Shown piece after piece: positions 1-12,039 of a stretch of 64,000 bases of DNA (the stretch's first letter is position 1; each line of letters opens with the position of its first letter). The position numbers were made by a program, and so were the translations under genes. Location: positions 2,418,001-2,482,000 of the forward strand of contig MSED01000015.1 of NCBI GenBank assembly GCA_002099365.1, given 5' to 3'. The stretch comes from Phialophora verrucosa (lineage: Eukaryota; Ascomycota; Eurotiomycetes; Chaetothyriales; Herpotrichiellaceae). The notes beneath the pieces are model-generated. The model had not been told where the DNA came from. It worked only from the letters and a program-made list of their open reading frames with translations, and did no database searches.

Positions 1-1
1 T

Positions 2-490
2 CAGACAGCCGCGTTAATTGACCATGGTGTTGACAAAGGTCGGGTACAAACTTGTGGGAAGATCCAAGTCAACTTCGAGACGCAGCTGAGGACGCAGGAC
101 AAATTCTGGGGCGAGTTTATCAAGATCGGCGCCACCATCCAGCGGCACACTGTCGGCCGAGAGAGCGCGCTTGACATCGTAAAGCACGCGCTGGGCAAGA
201 CCTCTAGCGTGTTGCAGTTCCAGAGGGAGTTGGCCAAAGTGGGCATCATTGGGAAGACCACGGCCGGCGAACAGCTCATCCTCGAGATTGCGAAGCAGCG
301 TGACGAGGAGAAACATCTGATCGAGACGCTGGGAGACCGGCTGAAGGATTCGGAGCAGCGCAACAAGGAGCTGGAGGAACAGATCACACGAGCTGAAAAA
401 GGGGGTTGCGAGCATGGCAACCCAGATTTAAAAAAACCTCGAGACCAAACTAGACGATCGCATAAACCAAGACGACCACCTCCAGGAACT
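2..490 (+). pseudogene. Unrecognised coiled-coil coding fragment, apparently frameshifted
   Basis: An open frame enters from the left edge and reads as a convincing helical protein to about base 385, ending in a charged run (QRNKELEEQIT) typical of a coiled coil. After that the likely continuation (HELKKGVASMATQI, then NLETKLDDRINQDD) lies in a different frame. That second frame is itself interrupted by TAA in an A-run near base 430. The reading therefore needs at least one frame change and one stop bypass, which suggests a decayed gene or the eroded 3' end of a larger one. I do not recognise the family. The N-terminal part lies outside the window, so an unusual splice pattern cannot be excluded. 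Confidence 0.35.
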
Positions 491-499
491 GGTCGACGG

Positions 500-946
500 T
501 GGGCCAAGGACCAGTCGGTTTCTGCCGCGGTGCAGTGTTCAGTAGCGTTTGTGTTGATGTACTGTAGGTTCGGTGTATCAGTGTCAAGGGCAAACATAAA
601 GACCCTTTCGCTGTCTGTCTGTCCGTCCGTCCGTCCTTCTTCTCCATTGGTCTCACAAGCGAGTGTTGTGTTGAACATAGTGTGTGGAACGACTACAGGC
701 CAGCGACGCACGCAGATTCGAAGCTCTTCCAAAGAGTGCCCGTCCCAAGGACAGCGGCGTGGTAGGCCAGGCGCACCCGTATGAGCTTAAGCAGCGCGAT
801 CTGATGTTTTCGGGCTCGAGTTGAACGTCATCCGTAACCTGTGACCAAGCACACGGCGGAAACCGTTACGGAATTTGCTACAACTCCTTTGTGGTGTCAG
901 TTCCGCGCAGGACAGGACCGTGACAGGAAGTCGCTCGAGCACTCTA
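500..946. other. Spacer with a short CTGT/CCGT microsatellite
   Basis: No supportable gene. It holds a tetranucleotide run at about 611-635 (CTGT units turning into CCGT units). It ends at the stop codon of the CWC24 gene on the minus strand. Confidence 0.5.
611..635. repeat. Tetranucleotide microsatellite (CTGT)n(CCGT)n
   Basis: Two to three CTGT units followed by about three CCGT units, just downstream of the decayed left-edge fragment. Confidence 0.6.
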
Positions 947-1966
947 CTAAGAGTCCCCTCCTGCTTCGCTGGCCTTTTCCTTCCTTAGCCTTTCCCTCTC
1001 TCGCTTCTTGTCCAACAACCGATTCAACTTCTTCGCCACGTTGAAAACACCTCCTGTGCCGGCGCCGCACGCCGCACATGAAGGATCCTTGCGGTAGCGC
1101 TTCAACGCGCAGGCCTCGCAGAAGTAGTGCCCGCATTTCGTGACGATGGGGTTCTTGTATGGCCCTTTGCAAATAATGCACGCAAACGGTATACTCTCTA
1201 GCAGCTTTTCGTCCTCCTCGTCCGCGGCTGCCGCTCCGGGGGCGTTGCGATTCGCCGAGGCGACGGTCTTCCCACCGGGAGGTTTCCCCTTCGTGCTGAT
1301 CTCCCAGTCCCGGTCAAGCTGCCAGCCTTGCTTGTAGTCCTCTCGCGCGTGCAGGTACTTGCAATTGTCGCCGAAGCCGCAGAACCCGGTTTGCTTGTAG
1401 TCCTTACACACGTCGGGCGCGAAATCCGTGACGGTGATGGTGCGCACGTTCGTCGACGATTTGACCGGCCCGACCTGTTGCTGGGCTGTACGGTCGGGGT
1501 TTTTCTGGATGAAGGATTGGTAGTTCGCCACGCCTTTATACGTTCCATCGGAAGGCGGTGCGTCTGTTCTGTTTGGGGCATTGGCATTGGTGTCTTTGTG
1601 CGGCTTGCCCGACGCTTTGGTCCCAGCATCTTGCTCCTCGTCGAACCAGTTCGACGTCTTGGTTGCGTCGTCTTTATTGGTCGGCGCGACTGCGGCTACG
1701 GCGGCGGCTGTAGAGAACTCAGCCGGCGCGTCGCGAGGTTTGGAATTGTCTGCCGACGATGCAGCGACGGTGCTTGCGTTCTTGCGCCGTCGCTTCACTT
1801 GTCTCTGGCCGTCATCGTCCTCGAAAGATGAGAAGCCTGAGTCCGAGTCGGAGGCGGCGCCGGGAGGTGGCGTGGCGGGTCGTTTGCGGATCGTTGATTT
1901 GGACTTTACGTTGCGCTTTTTGAATGAGAATGCGGCGGGCGCGGTGGCTGCCTGCGGATCTTCCAT
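947..1966 (-). CDS. CWC24: Pre-mRNA-splicing factor CWC24 (CCCH + RING)
   Basis: Single-exon gene of 339 aa. The open frame extends further upstream, but ATG at 1966 (MEDPQAATAPAAF) is the natural start because the preceding residues look like untranslated leader. The order is a low-complexity basic N-terminus, a CCCH zinc finger (CKDYKQTGFCGFGDNCKYLH) in the middle, and a C3HC4 RING (CIIC...CGHYFCEAC...CAAC) near the C-terminus followed by a basic tail. This is the Cwc24/RNF113 architecture. The family joins the activated spliceosome in the nucleus, protects the 5' splice site before Prp2 action, and the RING may give ubiquitin-ligase activity. It is divergent from GPI13. The identification is firm; function here is inferred from the family. 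Confidence 0.93.
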   Translation of the reverse strand: MEDPQAATAPAAFSFKKRNVKSKSTIRKRPATPPPGAASDSDSGFSSFEDDDGQRQVKRRRKNASTVAASSADNSKPRDAPAEFSTAAAVAAVAPTNKDDATKTSNWFDEEQDAGTKASGKPHKDTNANAPNRTDAPPSDGTYKGVANYQSFIQKNPDRTAQQQVGPVKSSTNVRTITVTDFAPDVCKDYKQTGFCGFGDNCKYLHAREDYKQGWQLDRDWEISTKGKPPGGKTVASANRNAPGAAAADEEDEKLLESIPFACIICKGPYKNPIVTKCGHYFCEACALKRYRKDPSCAACGAGTGGVFNVAKKLNRLLDKKRERERLRKEKASEAGGDS

Positions 1967-2680
1967 GGTGATGTACGTGCCGGGTACTACACGGTAGCAG
2001 AAAGACGGGAGGCGGAAAGGCCACAAACGTTGAGGAAGATATTGAATCAACTCTTGGGGGGCATATCGTAAAGGCGACGATTCTGGAAACTTGCAGGCGT
2101 CGGAATATTGCTAAGCCAACTGATTCGTACCCCGCTTCGGGACAAGGGTGACGCCGCCCTGTGCCCGTCTCCAGTTTCCGACAAGTCGGACCGAGATCCC
2201 GCGGCACAGGCCAAAGACGGCGTGTTTTAGCATCCCTTTAGGTACGAGTACTCGTATTTCCTCAACTACGAGGTACGAGTTATGCACGTCTAGTCCACTA
2301 AGTTCTTAGCTTTTTCAATGAGAAACGGGCTCGCCCTGACACTACTCCGTATGGACTCCATACGCACAAGACAACTGGGCTGTGCGACAACACGTCCAAC
2401 GCCCCCAGTACTGCGTGTCTCCTTAGCACAAGAGTCAGTTCCAGCAACAGAAACTGTACCAACGTGAGGGATACTGGCACAAGCTAAGAAACTTTAGCGC
2501 CTGCTCTTCTTCTACGAGGAGTGCCAAGCATTCAATGCTCCACCGATCAGCGACCCGCGCAGGAGCTAAGCATTAAGCCTCGGCACAGCTTCCTTCTTAA
2601 CACCGTCTGCTCCGACTGCGTATCGCGACTCTTGAGTTCGTGTTTTGGAAGACCTAATTACAGCACCTTACTGCGTAGCA
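1967..2680. promoter_or_regulatory. Divergent promoter region CWC24 / GPI13
   Basis: About 700-800 bp between two divergent housekeeping genes. It contains a perfect 14-bp palindrome (TACGAGTACTCGTA) at 2243-2256, with a partial copy of its arm (TACGAGGTACGAG) about 15 bp further on. Short open frames here look like chance. Confidence 0.4.
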
Positions 2681-2802
2681 ATGTGTGCGCGACTCTCGGC
2701 CCTGTACATTTTTACTTCTTCTCATGATGTCTTTCGACCCTAGCCAACCTTGAGCTTTCTCATTGTCTTCCTTACAGGGTGGCCCCGACCTTCTGGGAGG
2801 CC

Positions 2803-5800
2803 ATGGTTGAGCATGCTGCTCAGGGTCGGCACATTGGCGACCTGCCTGATACCCCCCTTAAGCTCAGTCCTGCTGCAGAGGAGCGCAACCGACAGAGGAT
2901 AGTCTCTTTCAAGGTCACCCATATCATTCTCACACTCATTATATTATGGTTAACGTGGGTGGCTTGCTAGAATACTGTGCGCTGCGCATAAATATCATAT
3001 TGACAAGGTTCTAGAGTTGTGCATATTATCGGCATTCTCTTCTTCGCCAAAGGCTTTCTTCTCTCTAGGCTGGTGTTGGACAACAAGTCTCAATGTGACA
3101 TCGACCCGTATAATGAGCCTTCGCCTGAGGTCGACGGGTGCTGGCATCCCAAGACGTTCGATCGAGCAGTTATCATAATAATCGATGCTTTACGATACGA
3201 TTTCACCATCCCTTCCCATCGTTTCTCTACCGAGCCCCAGCAAAAGTTCTACCTAGACAACCTCCCTATCTTGCACGAGACCGCTGCTTCGAGTCCCGCT
3301 AACGCATTTCTCCTGCCTTTCATCGCTGATCCTCCGACGAGCACGCTCCAGCGATTGAAGGGCCTCACAACTGGCACACTCCCTACCTTCATTGACATTG
3401 GCTCGAATTTCGCTGGCACAGTGATCGAAGAAGATAACATTGTTTCCCAACTGACAGCGGCCGGAAAGACGATTGTACATCTCGGAGACGACACATGGCA
3501 TTCTTTATTCCCTGGACATTTCGACCCGAATATGACTCGGCCATATGATTCTTTTAACGTTTGGGATCTTCACACGGTTGATAATGGGGTTGTTGAACAT
3601 ATTATGCCTTTGCTCGAGCAGTCTCCGGTGCAGTGGGACATTATCTTTGGACATTTCCTGGGGGTCGATCACGCGGGTCATCGATACGGACCAGATCACC
3701 CGGCCATGGCCGAAAAGCTCCGTCAGATGAACGGAGTGGTCCAGCAGATCATTAACAAGCTCGATGACCAGACGCTCCTTGTCATCATGGGTGACCATGG
3801 TATGGACACTAAAGGAGATCATGGCGGAGAATCCGACGAAGAGATCGAAGCCGCTCTTTGGATGTACTCGAAGAAGCCTCGGTTCGGAAGAATCGACAGA
3901 GACGCCCTTTTACCGCCGGCCAGTGCTAAAGAGCGACCCGTGGGACAGATCGATCTCGTCTCAACCCTATCGATCCTGCTTGGTCTGCCCATCCCTTTCA
4001 ATAACCTTGGCATGCCTATTGCCGAAGCTTTTGCCGGCTCCGGGAAGACGGACTGGAAAAACCTCGCAGTGGTGGGACGTTGGGCTCAAAGTCAGATTTC
4101 AAGATATCAGAAACACTATTCTGTTTCGCGTGACTTGGGACTTCCTCAGGAAGCCTACACCGCCCAGAATATGTATCTTGCCAACTCCGCAGAGGCATAC
4201 GAGGATGGCCAGTGGGAAAGCTCGTATCGCGCCCTTGTCAAGTGGCATGGCGAGGTGATATCCATGTACAGGCAGCTGTGGGCGAATTTCAATCTGGTAG
4301 ACATGCTGATTGGAGTTTCTCTTTCCGCCTCTACACTTGCCTTCCTCCTTTTCTTTGCCCTCTTGCTAAGAGGAGATAAGGCGGGACTTGGTGCTGGCCT
4401 GGTCAGGAACGCCGGACTTGGCTCAGCTGCTGGCGCTATGGTTGGGGCTTTTCTCGGCGCTGGTCTGCCGGCGCATCTCACAGCAGTGACTGGTGGGATT
4501 ATCGGCGCAGGTGCTGGGGGCGTTGTTGCGGCTGCCTTCTGGTCTCACTGGCACCACTTCGCCTCCACGTCCTACTTACCATCCACATGGGGTTGGATGA
4601 TGTTCATATTCTGTGTTACCCAGTCGGCAGGGTTTGCATCGAATTCCTACACCATTCACGAGGACACCATTCTCTTGTTCTTCCTGGGTTCATTCGGCCT
4701 TGTATCACTGGCCTCTTCACTACGACAAGCATCACGGGCCGATCGGGTCTTGGGAACCTACCAGTCGGTCGTATTCATCCTCCTTACTCGAGCGGCATCA
4801 TTCTCACGTCTTTGTCGCGAGGAGCAAATGCCAGGATGTCGTTCCAGCTTCTATGCTTCAACCAACTCCTCGACGTCGGCGCCATGGCAATTGCTCATCC
4901 CATATTCTGTGGCTTTGATAATCCCCGAGATTATCAAAGCTTTTTACAAGGGCACTGCGTCATACGCGGCATCTGCCGGCTTCTTGATCGGCTTCAGCGT
5001 CCGGATGGGTCTACTGCTCACCGCCGCCTATTGGACGGTAGATGCTGCAGACAACGGCAATTGGCTGGTGGACACAATCTCAGCTAGCACCCTCAAGACG
5101 ATTGGGATTACTCTGGCGCGGTGCTCGCTTGCAGTCGCTATCCCCGTCGGGATAGGTACTTTTGTCTGGGCGAAGCCTTGCATTGACATCTCAATAGCCG
5201 AACCGAAACCAGCTGTGGACGGATCTGGCACCCCTGCTCGACCCCAGTTGACCATATTTGGCTACGCGAACGTTTACGGAAGCCGTTACTTCCTCATGAT
5301 GCCCGCCATGGTATTGACACTGTGCTTACTGCTTCCGCCTATGGGTCAGTATTCGGTTGCCATTTTAACGTGGCAGATCTTGTGTCTCCTAGAGATCTTG
5401 GATACGAACGGACTGACCATTAGCTCTACAAACAAGTCCAGTGTCGGGCCGATCATGCTGGCAATTCTGGGATCCTACCACTTCTTCAAGACTGGACATC
5501 AAGCTACCTTGGCTTCCATTCAGTGGAACTCGGCATTCGTCCCCTTACGCACGATCCAATACCCCTGGTCTCCGCTGCTGGTTGTTTTCAATACCTTTGG
5601 AGCTCAGATCATCTGCGCCGCAGCGGTCCCACTGACGGTCCTGTGGAAAAGACCAATTGAGAAGGCTGGACTGCGGGGGCTGTGGACCGACGTGCTCGGT
5701 GCATGCCTGACGCACACCTTGTACTATGCGACAATTCAGCTGGCTACAACCTTGTGGGCGGGACATCTGCGGCGACATCTCATGTTGTACAGGGTCTTCA

Positions 5801-5919
5801 TGCCTAGGTATCTTATGGCTAGTGGGGTGCTTCTCATTGTGGATGTCGTTCTGGCTGTGGTTGCTTTAGCTGGCGTCAGGGTGGTTGGACTCAGTGTAGG
5901 CGAGGTCTTCGGCTACTGA
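2803..5919 (+). CDS. GPI13: GPI ethanolamine phosphate transferase 3 (GPI13/PIG-O)
   Basis: ER-membrane enzyme adding ethanolamine phosphate to the third mannose of the GPI precursor. From ATG 2803 it is 1018 aa with one intron at 2955-3014 (GTGGGT...CTAG, phase 2) that joins IILWLT to VVHIIGILFFAKG. The luminal alkaline-phosphatase-like domain shows DALRYDF (Asp about 108), GHFLGVDHAGHRYGP and MGDHGMDTKGDHGG. The C-terminal half is multiple hydrophobic segments, as in PIG-O. The coding style continues upstream of ATG 2803 (APTFWEA). A 23-nt first exon at 2681-2703 spliced over 2704-2777 (ending TTACAG) would give an in-frame start MCARLSAL, so the true start may be 2681. Family assignment is strong, the N-terminus uncertain. 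Confidence 0.92.
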
Positions 5920-6617
5920 AACTCATACAGTCGAACTTCCTAGCGCAGCCGAGCATCTGCAAGGCTCGAATGGAACGGACGGCCAAAAACTCAAAATGGA
6001 GCTTGGTGACCAGCTTGAATCTAAGGTCCTCTTTCTAGGTCCCTTAGCTAAACCCTGCATGCCACGGCTGTCTGAGCACAGTCTTAGTCAACCGCATGAC
6101 GATGCACAAGTCTCTGGGCGAATACGAGCGCGAGTCACGGCCGCTCGAGTTAGCTAACAGATGCTACGGTTTGTCAAGAAGCTCACGAAAACAGCAAGTA
6201 CCTCTGCAACGGGCACGCTGAGTAACGAAGTGACAAGCTGTGTCCGCAATGCCCCGCGCCGAAAAGTGGCATGCTTTCCTAAACCGAAAAATGGGGCGAG
6301 GGCGGTCGCCTTACGTCATCAGCGCGTCTGCGCCGACTCAATCGCTTTGGCGGCCAATATCGGAAATGTACAGCAAATCAACATTGTCAATCCTTCCGTT
6401 CCCATTTAATTGAGGAGACCAGAGATCGAGCGCTGTTGCATTATATTTAACCGCGATCGCTGTCACTGCTGGAAAATTTTCTTTTCTTCTCCCTCACGGA
6501 TCCATCTCCGATTTTCAAACAGTTTCGTTCCGCCTTGACTCGGTTTCAACCCAGCCAAAGCTCAGCTCTACTTGATTATACCCCGCATCCATTGAAATCT
6601 GAGCAAAATCAGCCGAA
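5920..6617. promoter_or_regulatory. Promoter region of the mannitol dehydrogenase gene
   Basis: No gene that I can support. It is the 3' flank of GPI13 followed by the upstream region of the SDR gene, with an AT-rich TATA-like stretch (TTATATTTAA) near 6440 and pyrimidine-rich leader sequence just before the ATG at 6618. Confidence 0.4.
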
Positions 6618-7473
6618 ATGCCTATCCCACCTCCCACGGCTACCTCTCTCCATGACCTCTTCAGCCTGAAGGGTAAAGTCGTCATTGTCACCGGTGCCTC
6701 TGGCCCCACCGGTATCGGCACTGAAGCTGCCCGAGGATGTGCTGAGATGGGTGCCGATGTTGCCATCACATACTCATCCCGTCCCCAGGGTGGTGAGAAG
6801 AACGCCAAAGAGCTGTCGGAGAAGCACGGTGTCAAGTCCAAGGCATACAAGTGCAATGTCGGAAGCTACGAAGAGGTGGAGAAGCTGGTCAAGGATGTCA
6901 TCCAAGACTTCGGCAAGGTTGATGTGTTCATCGCCAATGCCGGCCGGACAGCCGACAGCGGTATCCTCGATGCTCCCGTCGAGAAGTGGAATGAGGTCAT
7001 CCAGACTGATTTGACCGGTGTCTATCACTGCGCTCGAGCGGTTGGTCTGCACTTCAGAGAACGAAAGACTGGCAGCTTCATCATCACTGCTTCCATGTCC
7101 GGCCACATTGCAAACTTCCCTCAGGAACAGGTGAGCATTCTAGTGTGTCCCAACGCCCAGATCCTCTGTCTAACAGGTAACGCAGACCTCCTACAACGTC
7201 GCGAAAGCTGGTTGCATCCACTTGGCACGCTCTCTGGCTAATGAGTGGCGTGACTTTGCCCGTGTCAACTCGATTTCACCTGGCTACATTGACACTGGTC
7301 TGTCCGACTTTGTGCCTCAAGATATTCAGAACTTGTGGCACAGCATGATTCCTTTGGGCCGAGATGCCAAAGCAACTGAGCTCAAGGGCGCTTACGTCTA
7401 CCTGGCCAGTGATGCTAGCTCCTACACGACTGGTGCAGATATTGTCATCGATGGTGGTTACACTGCCCGATAA
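6618..7473 (+). CDS. NADP-dependent mannitol 2-dehydrogenase (SDR; Cla h 8-like)
   Basis: Cytosolic short-chain dehydrogenase of 266 aa, interconverting fructose and mannitol with NADP(H) in the fungal mannitol cycle. One phase-0 intron at 7131-7185 (GTGAGC...GCAG) splits FPQEQ from TSYNVAK. It shows the Rossmann motif VTGASGPTGIGTEAA, the NAG motif, the serine region ITASMSGH (Ser159/161) and the YxxxK pair (Tyr174, Lys178), plus the family-typical tail ending DGGYTAR. Length and sequence style match the mould mannitol dehydrogenases known as allergens in Cladosporium (Cla h 8) and Alternaria (Alt a 8). Related sorbose reductases are the main alternative, but the C-terminal half (ARVNSISPGYIDTGLSDF) favours mannitol dehydrogenase. 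Confidence 0.9.
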
Positions 7474-8720
7474 ATGCAGAACTGCGTGTGCTGCAGTGTA
7501 CGGGGAGCAGACGTGGAGACAACGAAATCATGTAGGAACGAGGCGGTCGGTCGATGGCAAAAGGCTTGTATAGGAAGAGTATGAGAGCAAGAAAAATATC
7601 ACCGTTGGCAGCCAGCGCTGAGGTAACGCGTTTCTGGGTCATGGGGATCACGGCTACGACGAGGACGCAGGCCACTTAGGAAATGATTCAATCACCAAAA
7701 AAGACAAATACAAGAATTGAGGCGCGCTCACATCGCCGTGATTTACTCCGCAGAACGCTTAATGGTTCACCCGCTCATACCCATCTCGACTTTTGCTTCG
7801 ATTGTGCCGAATGGTATTGGGGACGGACCAACCAGAGCTGCAAGATAGAGCTCAGACCGGGTATATGGAGTGGATCAACGACTGGCTATTCGATGCGTCT
7901 CTTGGATCTTGCCTGGGAAGCTCATGCATGTGGGATTCGCATAGAGCGGGTTAGTGACTGGCGGCGCGATCGCGACAGAGCTATCCTCACCCATGCTCCC
8001 TCGTATACTAATTCATGTTGATTGCTGCCTGTTTGTTTCGTTCTTCTCATCTTCGTTTACTCTAACGCACCCTGTGCTTCGGCTCGACACCGCCTGGATT
8101 CCTCCCCTTAATAGAGCAGCCGGGTAATCGTCGACTCTCCCCTCGCGCTTAGACTTCTACTGTTTCCGCCCGTGTTCGGTTTCGGAGGATCTGAGTTTCC
8201 CGATATTGCACGTTCATCGTACTTCTCCTTTTGGGCGCTGGCGGGTCATCTAGGTGAGGGTTACTTTGCCGTTCTTAAAGGAACTTGTCTCTGGTCTCTA
8301 CTTCAGATATACACGTGTAGATACACAACGAGACAAGTTGATGGTCGAGGCGAACGACGTCGAGACTGGGGAAGGGAGTAGGGGTCCATACGGAGTACGG
8401 GGCAATCTTGGCATCGAGGGGAGAAGCCCTTCCAAAAGCAGCAGCACTGGCCGCCAAATTCGGCGGGTAATTTTCCCTGCAACTTCGGTCACTGCTTCTT
8501 ATCATTGTGCCTCTTGATCTCCTGAGACTGCATAGAACTCCCCAATTTGGCTACCATAACACGAATCTGAAAGACCCGGAGCAACTGTGTACCTGATCAA
8601 CCTTGGTACCGTACCGGGCGGTTATAGGGGAGAGGCCGATCCAGGCAACCACCATGCCCTTCCGGTGACGAGAAATCGACATACCTTTTTGCGGGCACAA
8701 CTGTGTCAAAGCGCTTCAAC
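7474..8720. other. Intergenic region, no gene seen
   Basis: About 1.25 kb between the mannitol dehydrogenase stop and the amidase start. Open frames of up to 112 aa here lack composition or motif support. The last part should hold the amidase promoter. Confidence 0.45.
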
Positions 8721-9872
8721 ATGAAGATTGCTACCCTTCAGTTCTCTCCACGCTTGGGTGAAATGGCAGCCAACTTCAGCCGAGCAGAAAGCTTGCTCAT
8801 GCGGCAGGAAAGAGAAGGGGAATTGGAAGGGATCGATCTCCTGGTTCTTCCTGAACTCGCATTCAGCGGTGAGTCAAAAGTCCCCAAGTCTAGGTAGAGT
8901 TGTCGTTCAATGTCACGACCAGGTAGGGGGCTCTATCACGGGTCGAGTGCCTGCAGAAGAAATTCTGTCCCAGCCTGCACAGCCTGGCACTGTTGGGGGC
9001 TGACGAGTGTGGCAGGGTACAATCACCCGTCACTAGCAGCAATCGCACCGTTCCTCGAACCAACGGCGGCAGGGCCTTCGACTCGATGGGCGGCCCGCAC
9101 CGCCAAACGCCTCAAATGCACCGTGGCTGTAGGCTACCCCGAAGCCGCCGAAGAAGGCAACTACAACACAATCTATGACAAACTAATCACGGCCGAGGAG
9201 ACCGGCAAGGTCGCCTACAACTCGCTTGTCTTTGTCGGCTCCACCGGGGACGTAGTGGCTCATTACAGAAAGTCGTTTTTGTACTACACCGACGAGACAT
9301 GGGCCCAGGAAGGGCAGGGGTTCTGGGCGGGAGTGCTCCCGATTGGTGGCAGGGGTCAGCAGGTCAAGGCTGCAGCAGGTATATGCATGGACCTCAACCC
9401 CTACAAGTTCGAGGCACCCTGGACGGCGTATGAATTTGGCAATCACGCGCGCGAGGCTCGTGCCAAAGTTGTTGTCATCAGTTTGGCCTGGCTGACGAGG
9501 CTGAGTGCCGAAGAGGTATCCAGTCAGATGATGGAACCGGATCACGACACCCTCAACTACTGGATCGACCGGCTAATGCCTCTTTTTGGACCCCAGGGCG
9601 CCCAGTCCGAGGCTTTGGTCGTCTGCGCCAATAGGACAGGCGAGGAAGGGATTGCTCCCAGAATTGGGGAGGTGAGGTATGCAGGCAGTAGCTGCGTGAT
9701 GGGCATGGCAAAAGACGGGCACGTTCGGCTGTGGGATATTCTTGGGCGTGCTCAGGAGGGCGTTTTGGTGGTGGACACGGACTCTCCGCCTGCCTACTCA
9801 CTCACACTCAAGCAGAAGACCGAGCCGGAGGACCTGAGGACTAATAACGCGGACGACATGGCTGCGGTTTGA
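8721..9872 (+). CDS. NTA1: Protein N-terminal amidase, NTA1-like (nitrilase superfamily)
   Basis: Carbon-nitrogen hydrolase of 334 aa. ATG 8721 (MKIATLQFSP) is the start; an upstream GTG in frame is not used. One phase-1 intron at 8869-9015 (GTGAGT...GGCAG, 147 bp, long for this window) rejoins LPELAFSG to YNHPSLAAI, the block typical of Nta1. The nitrilase triad is visible as Glu45 (LPELAFSG), Lys135 (YRKSFLYYTDE) and Cys173 (GICMDLNPY). Nta1 enzymes deamidate N-terminal Asn and Gln, feeding proteins into the Arg/N-degron pathway. A different amidase specificity is possible, but the YNHPSL and MDLNPYKFEAPW blocks fit Nta1 well. Confidence 0.85.
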
Positions 9873-11180
9873 CAAACCAGTGACCACCGCTGAATTGTCG
9901 AAAGAACCCCCGAGAGAAACAGCTGACCTATAGACCAGCGAGCCAAACGATTGCCCACGCCTTTTCTTCTGCCCATTTTCTGCCGGCATCCCCAACATTG
10001 GAACATGCCTCAGACTGCAGAGATGTCACAATCGGCTTTCAGACATGAGGCGGACACTGGCATGCACAATTGATTGGCAAAGATGTCAATTTCCTCTACA
10101 CAGTACGCAGTATGAGTGTGGAAACATGCATTGGGACCACTGCACGGGTGTGCAGTAGGTCCGGATATGGCGACCGGGCACGGGCATTCACTCAGCAACA
10201 GACAAGACGCGCACACCCCATGTTGGATGGAGGGTCAGCGACCGAATCACGAGATACAGTCAGCCTGGCGGTGATGAGGGCGAGGAGGGGAAGCAGAACT
10301 ACCAAGCGTGGTGGCGAATCCGCGCTAAGAGATGCGCTAGGCGGGATTCGGCTGCGCAATGTCGTGACTTCGTTCAAATAACATTTCACATGACCTGCAC
10401 CTTCCCCGTGACCTTCAACTCGCTCTCTCCTCGTTGTAGCCCGACAGCGAGTATTTTGGTCCTGTTGCGTCGACACCAAGCATCGTATTCCCAATATCAG
10501 CGACAGCCATCTCGTCGCCGTGTTGATCCTTGTCGCCAAATCCGCAGCCGCAAAAGGCCGTGGCTCAGTGGTGTGTGGCAGGTTTGAGCTCAGCAATTCA
10601 TTGCAAGTAAGTTGCATCCATCAAAGTCACCTGATACGATCCGCTTTACCATGTCCCGCTTGGGATCATCTTGCGGCTACGCGCAGTTCATCCTGATGTC
10701 GGCCTCAGCGACAAGCACCCTCGCGCGCACATTCCCAGCCGGCGGCCAGGGCGCGAAAGACACCAGACTGCCGCCCCTCCTGCTGTGGTGCCTGGCGGCC
10801 AAAGCAAGCGCAGGCCGACGAGTGGCAGAGTGGTAGATTGGCGACGGCCAGATGCACTCATTCCACTTCTGCCCTCCCTCGCCGTCCTCATGTGACATCG
10901 CCAGCTGCACACCATCTTTGGCCCATTTGCTTCCTCGATTCCCACATATGTTTCCACACCGCGTAGTCCAGCACAGGCATGCCCCCGACCATGGCTAACT
11001 CCTACATTGCTAGTCCTCCTCGAGTCGCCAGATTCAACCTTGTCGCCTACCAACCCTCATATCGCCTTGTCGCCCTCCCCAGTCAACGAAACTAGTCGGG
11101 TCAGGCGCAAGCTTGGTTAGCAAGCTCATATATCACCCCAGACAGCCCTGGAGAATTTCCAGCAGTCACTATCTCAATTC
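9873..11180. other. Intergenic region, no gene seen
   Basis: About 1.3 kb. The longest open frame (141 aa, minus strand near 10192-10617) has no recognisable features. A tRNA A-box-like string (TGGCAGAGTGGT) near 10824 has no B-box downstream. Confidence 0.45.
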
Positions 11181-12039
11181 ATGGCGAATCAAACCGGCGC
11201 CGCCGTGACGGGCAGCACGTCTAACAAACGCAAGAGAGCAGTCGCAGATCAGGATGGTCGTGACCCCAGGATGCAGATCACCAACACCAACGGGGAGCAC
11301 GACCACAACAACTACGGTCTGCTGCTCCAGGGCGATGGCATCCTTTCGGATGAAAACACTCGCACGGCCCAAGCCGCCCTCGCCGCGCCCGGCATGAACC
11401 CCTCCACCTATCCCGAACCCGGTCATAATCAGGGAGATGCAGGCCTTCCTTTTACCTTCGACGATGGCAGCCCAGTTGGCGTCATGAGACCGTCGCAAGC
11501 TCAAGCTCTGGTCGGGGCTACAGCGAATGCCAACACCAACAACAATAACAATAACAACGAGCAAGCGAACAAACCGGCTGTCGGTAGCTCAGAATGGCAT
11601 CAGCTGCGCAAGGACAATCACAAAGAAGGTAAGCTATACATTGGTCCTGTGCTCGACCGTTTCGGCATGCTTATGATGCTTTCCTCTAGTTGAACGCCGT
11701 CGGCGCGAAGTCATCAACGAAGGCATCGAAAACATTGCCAAGATCGTGCCCGGCACGGAGAAGAACAAAGGCGCAATCTTGCAACGCACGTACGAATACG
11801 TCCAAGAGTTGGTCAACGAGAAGGCCAAGTGGCAGAACGAACGCGCTACTTTCGACATTGCCATCAAGGAACTCACCAATCGGCTCGATCGCATGAAGGA
11901 ATCTGCTAGGGCTGCTTGGGCTGAGACGAGCAAGTGGCAGAGTCGATGTCGCGAGGCCGGTCTACCGTTCGATGACTATGATGATGGCGTGTTGCCGGGG
12001 TTGGATGAAGATGATGTCGGTGCCAACTTAGGCCCATGA
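11181..12039 (+). CDS. CBF1: Cbf1-like bHLH transcription factor
   Basis: Nuclear protein of 265 aa with one phase-1 intron at 11629-11689 (GTAAGC...CTCTAG) inside the basic region. The N-terminal 130 residues are low complexity with an Asn run. The basic helix-loop-helix follows: the E-box contacts His147, Glu151 and Arg155 are all present in HKEVERRRR, then the loop (KIVPGTEKNKGAIL) and helix 2, and a coiled segment (KEYV-like ELVNEKAKWQNERATF). The C-terminus is acidic. Cbf1/CpcF proteins bind CACGTG, acting at centromeres in yeast and in sulphur and general metabolic control in moulds. RTCACRTG sites occur in this window, for example upstream of MOD5. Confidence 0.87.

Noticed and set aside
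6161..6409. 82-codon plus-strand frame upstream of the mannitol dehydrogenase
   Set aside because: Lies in the promoter, has no recognisable features and no leader context.
10192..10617. 141-codon minus-strand frame
   Set aside because: No motif, no neighbouring splice signals, and placed in an intergenic region with shuffled short frames on both strands.
10815..10880. Possible tRNA (A-box-like TGGCAGAGTGGT)
   Set aside because: No B-box (GGTTCGANNCC) at the right distance and no acceptor-stem pairing.
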